Shown here: piece after piece, positions 19,701-27,217 of the stretch | How the letters are laid out: every line of letters begins with the position of its first letter | How positions within the stretch are numbered: the first letter of the stretch is position 1 | Assembly: GCF_003937945.1 (NCBI RefSeq) | Contig: NZ_RSEC01000032.1 | Span: 496,001-560,000 of the forward strand | Length of the DNA stretch: 64,000 nt | DNA from: Amycolatopsis eburnea | GTDB lineage: Bacteria > Actinomycetota > Actinomycetes > Mycobacteriales > Pseudonocardiaceae | Direction of reading: 5' to 3' | The notes under the pieces: model-generated | Told to the model about the DNA's origin: nothing | The model's database searches: none | What the model saw: only the letters and a program-made list of their open reading frames with translations | Position numbers and translations under genes: made by a program

Positions 19701-19922
19701 GTCCGGTTGCTCGTCCACAATTGCTTCCGCCGAGGCCAGATCCAGGTCGACGTCGGGGTTGGCCGACTGCTCCGCTGTACGCGGGAAAAGAATGCCTGCG
19801 ACATAGGTCGTGATCGGTGGATCGATCAACACCTCGTGCTCGTTGTGCGGGCCGACTGCGTCGCGGCGAAGTCCCTCAACCATTGCAGCACGGAATCGGT
19901 AGTGCTCGTTGTGGTCCGTCAT
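16767..19922 (-). CDS. drmA: DrmA-like superfamily II helicase, DISARM core component
   Basis: A 1051-residue helicase. A long N-terminal region of beta character precedes the motor: Walker A FPTGGGKTEAYLG near residue 440, a divergent DExH box IVQDELHLISGPLG near 638, and motif VI QASSRVGRSRPG near 867. A cysteine cluster (CPWCGTPLDADD to CRSADC) is inserted between the first motifs. The FPTGGGKTEAY and QDELHLISGPLGSLAGLYE combination is typical of DrmA. The ATG at 19922 overlaps the upstream helicase stop by one base (TGATG). Together with DrmB it should form a DNA-binding complex; that function comes from family knowledge. Confidence 0.88.
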   Translation of the reverse strand: MTDHNEHYRFRAAMVEGLRRDAVGPHNEHEVLIDPPITTYVAGILFPRTAEQSANPDVDLDLASAEAIVDEQPDTGVAMANVQSPSSMGLTFAVGHLVSPMVRIKVTAAVYESVDLTGRPVEAKRSERRSTEDQGIRWRRRLLPEFTTEIDVAEPEQPFHEVAAGLQLRVRTRPPRKGSVSVTVTLVNTDSVPPGDLKDPHCFFQPEIRVAGTLVERRGPGGGDEEEVKGTRLLYRYAPTFAVGHGCSVVWDWEVPPVPELIRLGGRPAVVAELSTTFVPEHEVLLTDSNDEIEKLGMRKLAQAGDDDLFGALERIVAGYTRWISERRSEVDFLAGSELYEVAKEHLRRCEEARLRIENGVKVLKRDKNALRAFRLANEAMALQRGRSSWIKSGRRGQVRLNGEWRPFQIAFLLQCLDGIVDSEHEDRALVDLLWFPTGGGKTEAYLGLIAFTVFLRRLRKGEEGRGVTAIMRYTLRLLTLQQFERAAALICAMETLRRPLRAELGTTEISLGMWVGRAATPNTLDQAEAALKRLRNQEKLQTENPVQLRNCPWCGTPLDADDYVVDLQLRDMSIKCRSADCAFRDGLPCHVVDEMVYRSHPTLLIATVDKFARLPWREDVAALFNRDATSRGVPPPELIVQDELHLISGPLGSLAGLYETVVDEAAERPKVIASTATIRRAEAQARKLFDREVAQFPPPGLDARDSWFSVEVPRDKKATRLYAGLITPNTSQATLLVRAYAALLHHAAQTDGEDEVRDAYWTLVGYFNSLRLLAAAELHVHDDVQDRLSLLAEKDADVRKAEIVTELTSRVDSSDIPEYLKGLDVALPDAAMDVVLATNMISVGVDIDRLGLMAIMGQPQTTAEYIQASSRVGRSRPGLVVTLFNAARSRDRSHYENFASYHAALYRQVESTSVTPFSARARDRALHAVLVGLARLMIPEARANGAAAGVARFSPRLAEIKALVLARVGSVAPAERPDTAAHLDDIIAHWTDMATENPNLVYEAPSTPGRKRDASAALLRSFTDDDLEEALDTLWSLRDVDAESDLYLER

Positions 19923-21772
19923 CAGAGGTCCTCGTCTTGAGTGGAGCCGCCGTACATGAACATCCCGAGACCGGCGAGCCGGGGAACAAGCCAAACGCCG
20001 TGTGACCCGAGGCCTGCTGCGGCGGTGTCCGCCCCGCTTCCGACGACTGTCTCCACGGTGTCGATCCGCACTCTCGCGATCCTGGCCGGCCACCGAGGCT
20101 CTCGGCCTGCACCTCGCAGGAACCTGTACAGATCGTTCCGGAAGCGCCCGGACATGACCGCTATCGGACGACCATCGTGAAGTACCCGGTAAGGCGGACT
20201 CTCCTTCAGACCGAAAACAGTGTCCTCTATGCGCTCCAGAACGACATCATCCGCTTTGCGCACAGCGTCGAGCAGGTATCGTCGAAGCTCCACCGGGTCG
20301 GATTCGAACGAGTCACACCCAGGTGGTTTCTCCCGGGAGACGTCATTACCGTCGATCTCGATCCCGAGGCGCTGCCATCGCTGCCAGCCGAACCTGGCCC
20401 ACCGATCGGTGACCGGATCCTTTCGGATCCTGCCGTCCGCGGGGTTGTCGACACGCATCACATCGTCCCGGGCGCGAGTCATCGCGACGTAGAGCATCCG
20501 AGCCTCTTCTCCGGGGTCGTCGTCGGCTCCGACTCGAGGCGGACCCGGGTCGGCAACAATCACGCGGTCGAACTCCAATCCCTTTGCACGGTGGTAGGAC
20601 GAAACGGTCACCGGCGCTGTCGGCTGTTCGCACAGTTCGTCCGGCAGCGCTCCGATCGCGAGTGCGGCGCGCAGCCGTCTCAAGTCGACGGTTCGATTTT
20701 CGCCACCCCGCGAAGACGCACGGACCAACCACTGCCAGCAGCGTTCGGGGTTGTCTTCCGCCTCCAACGGAAGATGAGGCAGCAGTTCGTCGAAGGACGG
20801 CCGGGTGAGCACTGCGCCGGCACCGGCGGCGTAGAGCTCACCGATCCAGGCCGGCACGATCCGCTCGGACGCGGATCGTTGCAGACGATGGTGAACTCCG
20901 GCTGTGTGCAGTTCCTCAGACGCCACGAGAGCCTGACCGTTCGTGCGGCAGAGCACGGCCGTGGTTACGTCGGACCGGGAGAGAGCGGTTGCTGCGAAGT
21001 CGTCGTGGAGATTCCCGAAGGGTGCCGTGTCCAAAAGGGCACCGCGAACACGAGTGCGGAGCTCTGCTGTCACCTCCCCGTCACCACGCAGTTCGCGTCC
21101 GAACGGAAGCGCGATCTCTGCAGCACTGTCCCGGACGCGAAAGTTGACGGTCAGGGCGAGTTCCACAAGTCCCTCGGGAAAGAGCTCTCGAAGACGTGTG
21201 AAAAAGCGATTCGTTTCGCGACGTCGCTCCCGCGCATCGGCGACCTGGAAGCTGTAGATGGCCTGTGCAGGGTCACCTACGGCGGTGATCCCGCAAGCGA
21301 ACCTGTCGAGAAGCGCCTCGACCATTACACGTCGTTCGCCGACTAGATCTTGGATCTCGTCGACGGCGACGTGCACGAGGTCGTCGCAGAAGTCGTCCGC
21401 GAGGCCCTCGACGACGGCTTTTGCTGCAGCTCGGATCCTGTCGTCGAAGCCGCCCGACCGCCATCGGCCCTCCGGGTCCACCACGGTCAAGAGTTCGAGG
21501 GCCCAGGAATCGAAGGTCCGAGCCCGGATGTGACGAGCAGCCCCGCCATTCGAGGTCAGGCGTGTGCGCAGCTCTCTGACTGCCGCACGGGAAAACGTCA
21601 AGACGAGAACCTCACCGGCGGCGACACCGTGCTCGGTCACCAGGTGTTCCAGTCGTCGGACCAAGGTGTGCGTTTTTCCGGTGCCCGGGCCTGCCGTGAC
21701 GAGCACAAGTGCGTCGACAGGCTGCTCGACCACGGCTCGCTGCTCGGCCGTAAGGGTCTCGACCGCGGTCAC
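19922..21772 (-). CDS. UvrD/Rep-type superfamily I helicase in the DrmAB operon
   Basis: A 616-residue SF1A helicase. Walker A AGPGTGKTHTLVRR is near residue 28, Walker B VAVDEIQDLVGERR near 137, QAIYSFQ follows, the conserved TVSSYHRAKGLEFDRVI is near 395 and motif VI LYVAMTRARDDV near 428. The last 170 residues are not part of the motor, and I see no nuclease motif there. The GTG start overlaps the upstream stop by four bases (GTGA), and the stop overlaps the drmA start. It is the second gene of the operon. A UvrD-type helicase is not a standard DISARM component, so it probably supplies a specialised motor. Confidence 0.88.
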   Translation of the reverse strand: MTAVETLTAEQRAVVEQPVDALVLVTAGPGTGKTHTLVRRLEHLVTEHGVAAGEVLVLTFSRAAVRELRTRLTSNGGAARHIRARTFDSWALELLTVVDPEGRWRSGGFDDRIRAAAKAVVEGLADDFCDDLVHVAVDEIQDLVGERRVMVEALLDRFACGITAVGDPAQAIYSFQVADARERRRETNRFFTRLRELFPEGLVELALTVNFRVRDSAAEIALPFGRELRGDGEVTAELRTRVRGALLDTAPFGNLHDDFAATALSRSDVTTAVLCRTNGQALVASEELHTAGVHHRLQRSASERIVPAWIGELYAAGAGAVLTRPSFDELLPHLPLEAEDNPERCWQWLVRASSRGGENRTVDLRRLRAALAIGALPDELCEQPTAPVTVSSYHRAKGLEFDRVIVADPGPPRVGADDDPGEEARMLYVAMTRARDDVMRVDNPADGRIRKDPVTDRWARFGWQRWQRLGIEIDGNDVSREKPPGCDSFESDPVELRRYLLDAVRKADDVVLERIEDTVFGLKESPPYRVLHDGRPIAVMSGRFRNDLYRFLRGAGREPRWPARIARVRIDTVETVVGSGADTAAAGLGSHGVWLVPRLAGLGMFMYGGSTQDEDL

Positions 21773-24700
21773 GAACGTTCCCAGAGGTGATCGAGTTCGG
21801 TGAAGGTCACTGCCTTCTGGTAGTTCGTGATGTTGTCCTTGACGTCGATGATGAGACAGGTGTCCTCTCCGCCGTTCATCGGCCCGCGGAGCCCGCGTCC
21901 GATCATCTGCGTGTAGATGTTCGGACTGTAGGTCGGGCGGGCGACGACGACGACGCGCGTGGCGGGTGCGTCGAAGCCCTGAGCCAACACTCCGTAATTC
22001 GTGATGACGCGAATCTTCTTGCTCCGGTACTCCTCGATGATCCGGCGTCGGTCGTTCGCGGGCATCGCGGCATCGATCGCCCGAGCGCTGATGTTCTTGT
22101 CGCTCAACACGGCTGCCATGAGCTTGGCGTGCTCGACGGATGTCGCGAAGAGCAACACCGGCCAGTCGCTCGGCAGACGCTGGATCTCCGTCAGAAGCAC
22201 GTTGTTTCGCTCGTCGTCCTCGCCGATGCGCTTCTCCGCCTTGGACGGCAGGTTACCCGGGAAGTGTTTGACCTCTGCGAGCTCGGACTCGGTCAGCGGC
22301 ATCGTCACACCGGCAAGTTCGCGATGTTCGACCTTCGCTAGCACCCCCAGATGCTGGAGGTAAGGGTAGGGGTCACCTTCGAACACGCCCTGGTCCAAAC
22401 GTGCTCCACCGTACCGCTCGACCAACCTCTTGGTCTCCGATTCGTTGAACCCGCGGAACGGAGTAGCCGTGAGCCCGACCAGCGGACGTTCAACTCTGTT
22501 GTGCGTGATGCCCAACGCCTTGAACAGCTGAGTGTACCGCGGAGTGATCGACATGTGAGCCTCGTCGACCACCACGAGAGCCGCATCTCGCAGCCATGCG
22601 TATTGCGTCGTTTCGAGGCACTGGTGGAGTTTGGCATCGGTCGCCACCACGAGGTGCGGGCTCTCCCGTACGGCCGTGGCGTGATTACCCGACCACAAAC
22701 GACTGATCATCAGTCGCTCGGCCGGTCCGACCTTCGACCAGACGAAGCTCCAGCTCTGCACCGCCTGCTCGCACAGCTCGTCGGTCTGGGCGATCCAGAG
22801 AACCGGCCGTCCCGCAAGGCCACGAGCCTTGATCACCCGAATCACGGCTTCGGCCGCGACTCGTGTTTTGCCGGCACCCGTAGGGAGACAGAGCATGGCC
22901 CGCTGCGGCGCAGGCTTCGTGAGAAGGTCGAACATCCGGACGGCAAGACGTTCCTGGTAGTCGTGCAATCGTGGGAAGCTGGCGGGACCTTCGACAACCT
23001 CGAGTGCTTCCCGGGTCTGCGATGCGCGAGCTCCTGCGTAAGACTCGGGCAGCTGCAGGTCGTTCACCAATCGGCGCGACGCGCTGTCACCCCGGAACGA
23101 GCGGGCCGCCTCGGGGATCCTCGCCTCGATGTCCTTCGCGTGATGACGAAGGAGGTCGTCACCGTGCGCATGCACCGCGAGCTCGGCGATCCGAAGACCG
23201 TCGGGTTCGCTCCCCTTTTCTTTGCGCTCCTTGTCCAGCAGTCCCTTGGGCAGCTTGCGCTTGAGGGCATCCTTGCCGACCAGGTGAAGCGCCTTCTCGG
23301 AAATCGTCCTAGCCGCCCGGATGCGCTTCAGCTGCTCGTCGTCCTGCTGACGGCGGCGACGCTCGAGCACCGATTTGCATCCCTCGACGCCCAAGCCGAG
23401 TTTCAACATCACGTCTGCAGCCCTCAAGGCGGCAAGATCGTCGCTCGGGTTCAGAACCAGGACGTCGTTGTCCTGCAGGAACTGCGGGACGATTTCGGTT
23501 CGCTCACCGTTCGGGGTGTGCGTGATCCGCTCGAGTTCGCTGCATCGAACGAGCCGACGTCCTTCGATCTTGTCTTTGGACAGCTGTCGAAGTGGCGGAA
23601 ATTCGTCAACGAGAAGTACTGCTTCCCCCTGCTCGACGTACCGGAACTCCCGCTCGATCGCATCTGCAACGCTGCGCATCTCCCAGTTCTCCACCATGGA
23701 CTGGGCGATCTCTTCGCTTGGTACCAGAATTACCGGAACCTCGTCCGAGACCAGGAGCTCGAAGTCGGCGCGGTTCGAAGTCACGACGATGTCCGCGTCG
23801 GGCAGGTCGTTGGTCCACTTCTCCCCCACCCGACAGCGAGTCGACCACTCGCCTTCCGGGAAATCGACGCCAAGCTCGAACATCAACCCGTAGACCTTGC
23901 CGGGGAATTCGTCGACCTCGCTGCGCCCGACTTCGTCGAGCAGAGCTCGCCAGAGGGACTCTTTGAGCTTCCCCACATCGTCCCCGAGTCGGAGGGCCTC
24001 GGCGATGTCTGTCGGCACGTCTGCCACCGGGAAGAACTCACCGAACTGCTGAAGCGAAGGTCCCACGCATTCGGCGACCGAGCGGATGCCTCGGCTCGTC
24101 CGTAGGCGGCCGTACTTGCGGACCATCCAAACGAGCGGCGAAACGAGAGAGCGACTGCCGGTGTGCCCGCCGCCTGCTCTGACCGCCCATGTCGGGGTGA
24201 TGCCGGCTCGAGGCAATGCGTTCACGTACGCCACCCGACCTTCATCGGACAGCTCGGTGAGCAGATGGAGCGGACCGGCGATCGGAGCGCCATCGACGCG
24301 CATCGACTTGAGTTGCGGCCTGGGCGCGTCGCTGGGCAGCGCCTTGAGGTAGGCGCGCCAGCACCATTCTCGATACTCTTCGAACCAGTCCTCACGACGG
24401 GGATCGACGTTCGCGCGGGGAGTCTCGCTCATGCCCAGCTCGCGCAGGACCTGCCGGTCCGGTGCGTGGAAGTCGAGATCGACGGCGACGGCCTCGTCCC
24501 GCGAGCCGTCGCCGGGCACCACGGCGCCGGGCAGCAGACATCGCGCCAACTCGCGGAACGTACCTGCGACTGTGCGAACGTGGATCGTCTGTCCCGGGTC
24601 CTGGACCGAGTCCCGAAGGACCGGAATGGTCGCGCTCGGGCCTGCCTGACGCGACGAAGCCCAGAACTCGGACCAGTGGGAGTCACCGTAGGTGTGAAAA

Positions 24701-26433
24701 CCCGCTTCGACGACGGCCGCGAACCGGCCTACTGCGTCGGCTTCGTGAATGCCGAGCACATCCAGCGCGCTGAGCACGCCGAACTGATCGACGACCCGTT
24801 CGTCCACGTAGACGTTGGAATCGGCCAGCGAGTCGGTCGATACCCGGCGGAAGACGCCGCCCCGGGCGGGTGCGACCATCTCACCAGTCTCGGTGAGCAC
24901 GATCGCGGCTTTCGATGCTTGGCTCGCCAGGGGATGACCAGCTCGAATCATCTCCGCCGCGATCCGCACGGCCACCCCGGAGGCTTCAGGTGTCCCGTCG
25001 ACGACCAGGGCCTCGAGCCACTCCCTCAGTGATGCCGGCGCAACCTCGGCCGTCGCACAGATCAGGTCGGCACTCGCCCGTCTCCTCGGCTTCGAGTTTT
25101 CGACGGAATGATGCACCCAGTCGATCGGACTGCCCGGATGAGCACGCCACCAGTCCAGCCAGTCAGGTCGAAGATCGATGGGGTGCATGTGCACGAAAGC
25201 CGGTACCTTCAGCTCACCCGCTTGATCGGGCAATGACGGCTTGTTAGCCGCAGCCGACCAAATGGCTTCGACCAAGTCATCCGACGCCCATTGAGGTTCC
25301 TCGCGCCCGCGAGCCGGTGCGGCGTCCAGGTAGGCGGCTGGGTCGTCCTCCCTGGCCAGCAAGGGGAACGAATCGACCACCAGGTCGGCGACCACTTTGA
25401 TCAACTCGGCGTTGAAGGCGTTACCGGCGTAAAGGTTCTGACGATCCTCACTGGTCTTCCACGGAGCGTTGACGATCCCTCGAAGCGTGGTCTTGTACTT
25501 GGTGGGGAAGTACGCCCAGAACTCGCCTTGTCGCGACTCGCGGCCACGACGGTCGGGGACCGCCCACGCGATGTCGATCTCGGGACGGTCGTGCAGTTCC
25601 CCGGCCGAGCGGAGTGCCTTTTCACTGGGTCGGTGCACCCGAGTGAAGACTCGCCACGGAACCGTCGAACTCGCGCCCGACGCGGACTCCTCCTGCAAGA
25701 CGTGCCGATCCCCGTCGACACGTTGGAAGATCTGACGCTTCTCGATCTTCGCTCGAACTCGGTTCTCGAGCGTAACCGTGCTGACGTGTGGAGAGAACAG
25801 GAGGAATTCGGCCGGAAAAGTGATCAAGTCTCGCATTAGCCCGACGACCGCCGAGGGATGGAGAGGCAACCTGACCACCGTCGTCGCCCAGGCGAGCAGC
25901 TCGGCGAGGACCGGATCCGAAGCCTGCGCCTGCTGCCTGTCGATGGGGCGCGCCATCCGCAAAACCGGGATCTCGCGTGCGTCCGGCTGAACCGCTCGAA
26001 TCTTCCTCGCAGACCAGTCCTTGTCGAAGCCGAAACAGCCGGTGGTGCTGTAGAACTCAGGTGAGTCCGAGACGCTCAGCACCGACTTCACGCCGACTCC
26101 GAACCGTCCGATCTGCCCGCCGCGTTTGTGGGAGGCGCTCATCCGAAGGATCGTGTCGGCTCCTTCGGCGGTGATCGGCGTCCCCTCGTTCGCGCAGTAC
26201 AGGTGCGAGCCGGTGAGCACGACGGCAATTTCCCCCCCTTGGGTCTCCCGTAGCTCATCGGCGCCGTTCTGAACGAGTTCGTAGATCTGTCGATCCCCGT
26301 ACCCGCCTTGGGTGATCCGCAGTTCGGCGTTGGCGTGTTCGCGGATGAGACCCGGATCGATGCCGTAGGTCTCGAGAACACGTTCCGATTGCTCCGTTAC
26401 GACACGAAGAACCGACGAACCGGCAGAATTCAC
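21769..26433 (-). CDS. GHKL (Hsp90/sacsin-type) ATPase fused to superfamily II helicase
   Basis: A 1554-residue fusion leading the operon. Residues about 30-250 form a GHKL ATP-binding domain: N-box YELVQNGADEL (residues 51-61), a G1-like YCANEGTP, and G2-like GRFGVGVKSVLSVSD. A roughly 900-residue middle region has no motif I recognise. The C-terminal third is an SF2 helicase: Walker A LPTGAGKTRVAAEAV near 1185, VVVDEAHMSITPRY near 1290, motif VI QMIGRGLRGP near 1510. GTG at 26433 is chosen because an upstream ATG at 26493 falls between the -35 and -10 boxes of a strong promoter. The ATPase/helicase fusion suggests a large sensing motor. Confidence 0.86.
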   Translation of the reverse strand: MNSAGSSVLRVVTEQSERVLETYGIDPGLIREHANAELRITQGGYGDRQIYELVQNGADELRETQGGEIAVVLTGSHLYCANEGTPITAEGADTILRMSASHKRGGQIGRFGVGVKSVLSVSDSPEFYSTTGCFGFDKDWSARKIRAVQPDAREIPVLRMARPIDRQQAQASDPVLAELLAWATTVVRLPLHPSAVVGLMRDLITFPAEFLLFSPHVSTVTLENRVRAKIEKRQIFQRVDGDRHVLQEESASGASSTVPWRVFTRVHRPSEKALRSAGELHDRPEIDIAWAVPDRRGRESRQGEFWAYFPTKYKTTLRGIVNAPWKTSEDRQNLYAGNAFNAELIKVVADLVVDSFPLLAREDDPAAYLDAAPARGREEPQWASDDLVEAIWSAAANKPSLPDQAGELKVPAFVHMHPIDLRPDWLDWWRAHPGSPIDWVHHSVENSKPRRRASADLICATAEVAPASLREWLEALVVDGTPEASGVAVRIAAEMIRAGHPLASQASKAAIVLTETGEMVAPARGGVFRRVSTDSLADSNVYVDERVVDQFGVLSALDVLGIHEADAVGRFAAVVEAGFHTYGDSHWSEFWASSRQAGPSATIPVLRDSVQDPGQTIHVRTVAGTFRELARCLLPGAVVPGDGSRDEAVAVDLDFHAPDRQVLRELGMSETPRANVDPRREDWFEEYREWCWRAYLKALPSDAPRPQLKSMRVDGAPIAGPLHLLTELSDEGRVAYVNALPRAGITPTWAVRAGGGHTGSRSLVSPLVWMVRKYGRLRTSRGIRSVAECVGPSLQQFGEFFPVADVPTDIAEALRLGDDVGKLKESLWRALLDEVGRSEVDEFPGKVYGLMFELGVDFPEGEWSTRCRVGEKWTNDLPDADIVVTSNRADFELLVSDEVPVILVPSEEIAQSMVENWEMRSVADAIEREFRYVEQGEAVLLVDEFPPLRQLSKDKIEGRRLVRCSELERITHTPNGERTEIVPQFLQDNDVLVLNPSDDLAALRAADVMLKLGLGVEGCKSVLERRRRQQDDEQLKRIRAARTISEKALHLVGKDALKRKLPKGLLDKERKEKGSEPDGLRIAELAVHAHGDDLLRHHAKDIEARIPEAARSFRGDSASRRLVNDLQLPESYAGARASQTREALEVVEGPASFPRLHDYQERLAVRMFDLLTKPAPQRAMLCLPTGAGKTRVAAEAVIRVIKARGLAGRPVLWIAQTDELCEQAVQSWSFVWSKVGPAERLMISRLWSGNHATAVRESPHLVVATDAKLHQCLETTQYAWLRDAALVVVDEAHMSITPRYTQLFKALGITHNRVERPLVGLTATPFRGFNESETKRLVERYGGARLDQGVFEGDPYPYLQHLGVLAKVEHRELAGVTMPLTESELAEVKHFPGNLPSKAEKRIGEDDERNNVLLTEIQRLPSDWPVLLFATSVEHAKLMAAVLSDKNISARAIDAAMPANDRRRIIEEYRSKKIRVITNYGVLAQGFDAPATRVVVVARPTYSPNIYTQMIGRGLRGPMNGGEDTCLIIDVKDNITNYQKAVTFTELDHLWERS

Positions 26434-26475
26434 TGGCAGACCAACTCCAGGATTCGAACTTGAACAGAACAGGCT

Positions 26476-26504
26476 AGAATACGTCAGCCGCACGACAACG
26501 TCAA
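26476..26504 (-). promoter_or_regulatory. Strong sigma-70-type promoter of the DrmAB operon
   Basis: On the minus strand TTGACG (26499-26504) and TATTCT (26476-26481) are separated by exactly 17 bases. Transcription should begin near 26469, leaving a leader of about 36 bases before the GTG start at 26433. Such a near-consensus housekeeping promoter suggests constitutive expression of the operon. Confidence 0.75.
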
Positions 26505-26818
26505 CGGCTAACGCGTGGAGCTTCGTCTCGACCGCATGCGTCCTCCCACACCCGCACGTGACCGACCTACGTCGATGAGTTCGTGATCTAGGACGCGGCT
26601 GTTACCCCGAATGGCTGTCGGTTCCGAAACGTTACCGTTCCCGCGGCGCGGTTGCAAAGGCGAAGCCTCGGACGACAGATGTCGGGCGAGTCAGGAGTTA
26701 CCTGTCAGTCACCCGTTTTGGCGCATCGCGGGAGATGATCGTGGGTACTTATCGAAGTGCTCGATGTCCACGTCGGCGACACACCGCCGGTCGGGACACG
26801 ATCCCAGGAGGCACCACG
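26505..26818. other. Intergenic region between island operon and DUF397 gene
   Basis: No gene is supported here. Short open frames run through it but lack ribosome sites and recognisable products. It separates the leftward DrmAB operon from the rightward DUF397 gene, so it must carry both upstream regions. Only the operon promoter at its left edge is convincing. Confidence 0.6.
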
Positions 26819-27019
26819 ATGAGCCCACGAAAGCTCACCGGTTGGCGCAAGTCGAGCCACAGCCACTTCGAGGAGAACGCCTGCGTCGAGGTCGGCACCG
26901 GTCCCGGCGTCGTCGGCGTGCGGGACACCAAGCAGGCGGGGTTGGCCGCCCGCCCGGTGCTCGTCTTCTCGAGGACCGCTTTCACCGCGTTCCTCGACCA
27001 CCTCACCGACGGACGGTGA
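26819..27019 (+). CDS. DUF397 domain-containing protein, orphan
   Basis: A 66-residue protein with the DUF397 signature: LTGWRKSSHSHFEENACVEV, then GVVGVRDTKQAG, then FTAFLDHLTDGR. DUF397 genes in actinomycetes normally sit beside a helix-turn-helix XRE regulator and act in signalling or toxin-antitoxin-like pairs; none is present here. ATG at 26819 follows a perfect AGGAGG. Its last codons and stop lie inside the first copy of the 50-bp repeat that duplicates the guaB3 3' end, so its C-terminus may have been shaped by the duplication. Confidence 0.9.
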   Translation: MSPRKLTGWRKSSHSHFEENACVEVGTGPGVVGVRDTKQAGLAARPVLVFSRTAFTAFLDHLTDGR

Positions 27020-27050
27020 GGCCCACCCGCTGGAACTCCTTGAGGTCCGA
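27001..27050. repeat. 50-bp direct repeat, copy A (duplicate of guaB3 3' end)
   Basis: Every base matches copy B at 27168-27217, in the same orientation, and the match stops exactly at both ends. On the minus strand this copy would encode the final residues SDLKEFQRVGLTVRR of GuaB3, but it is detached from the gene. It overlaps the DUF397 stop. It may be an integrase core-site duplication or a small segmental duplication; no integrase is in the window. Confidence 0.9.
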
Positions 27051-27089
27051 TGGCCGCCGGCTCCTGTCGGCGGTCGGCGGATGCGCCCC

Positions 27090-27130
27090 AATGTGGCGTT
27101 GGGTGCGTCCAACGCACCGAACGCCACATT
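27090..27130. repeat. Long palindrome between convergent genes
   Basis: AATGTGGCGTT (27090-27100) and AACGCCACATT (27120-27130) form a perfect 11-bp stem, extended inward by GGTGCGT/ACGCACC after one mismatch, with a 3-base loop. It lies between the convergent DUF397 and guaB3 genes and could terminate both. A related palindrome occurs at 61892-61978, so this is a repeat family. Confidence 0.85.
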
Positions 27131-27167
27131 GGGTGCGTCCGGACCCACTCCTCCGGGGGACGCCGCG

Positions 27168-27217
27168 CCTCACCGACGGACGGTGAGGCCCACCCGCTGG
27201 AACTCCTTGAGGTCCGA
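27168..27217. repeat. 50-bp direct repeat, copy B (native guaB3 3' end)
   Basis: Identical to 27001-27050. This copy contains the last fifteen codons and the stop of guaB3, so it is presumably the original sequence. Confidence 0.9.

Noticed and set aside
14894..26433. Calling this a complete DISARM system
   Set aside because: No methylase, DrmC, DrmD or DrmE gene is seen; only DrmA and DrmB are supported.
26434..26493. Upstream ATG start at 26493 for the helicase fusion gene
   Set aside because: It lies between the -35 and -10 boxes of the promoter and encodes an unlikely N-terminus.
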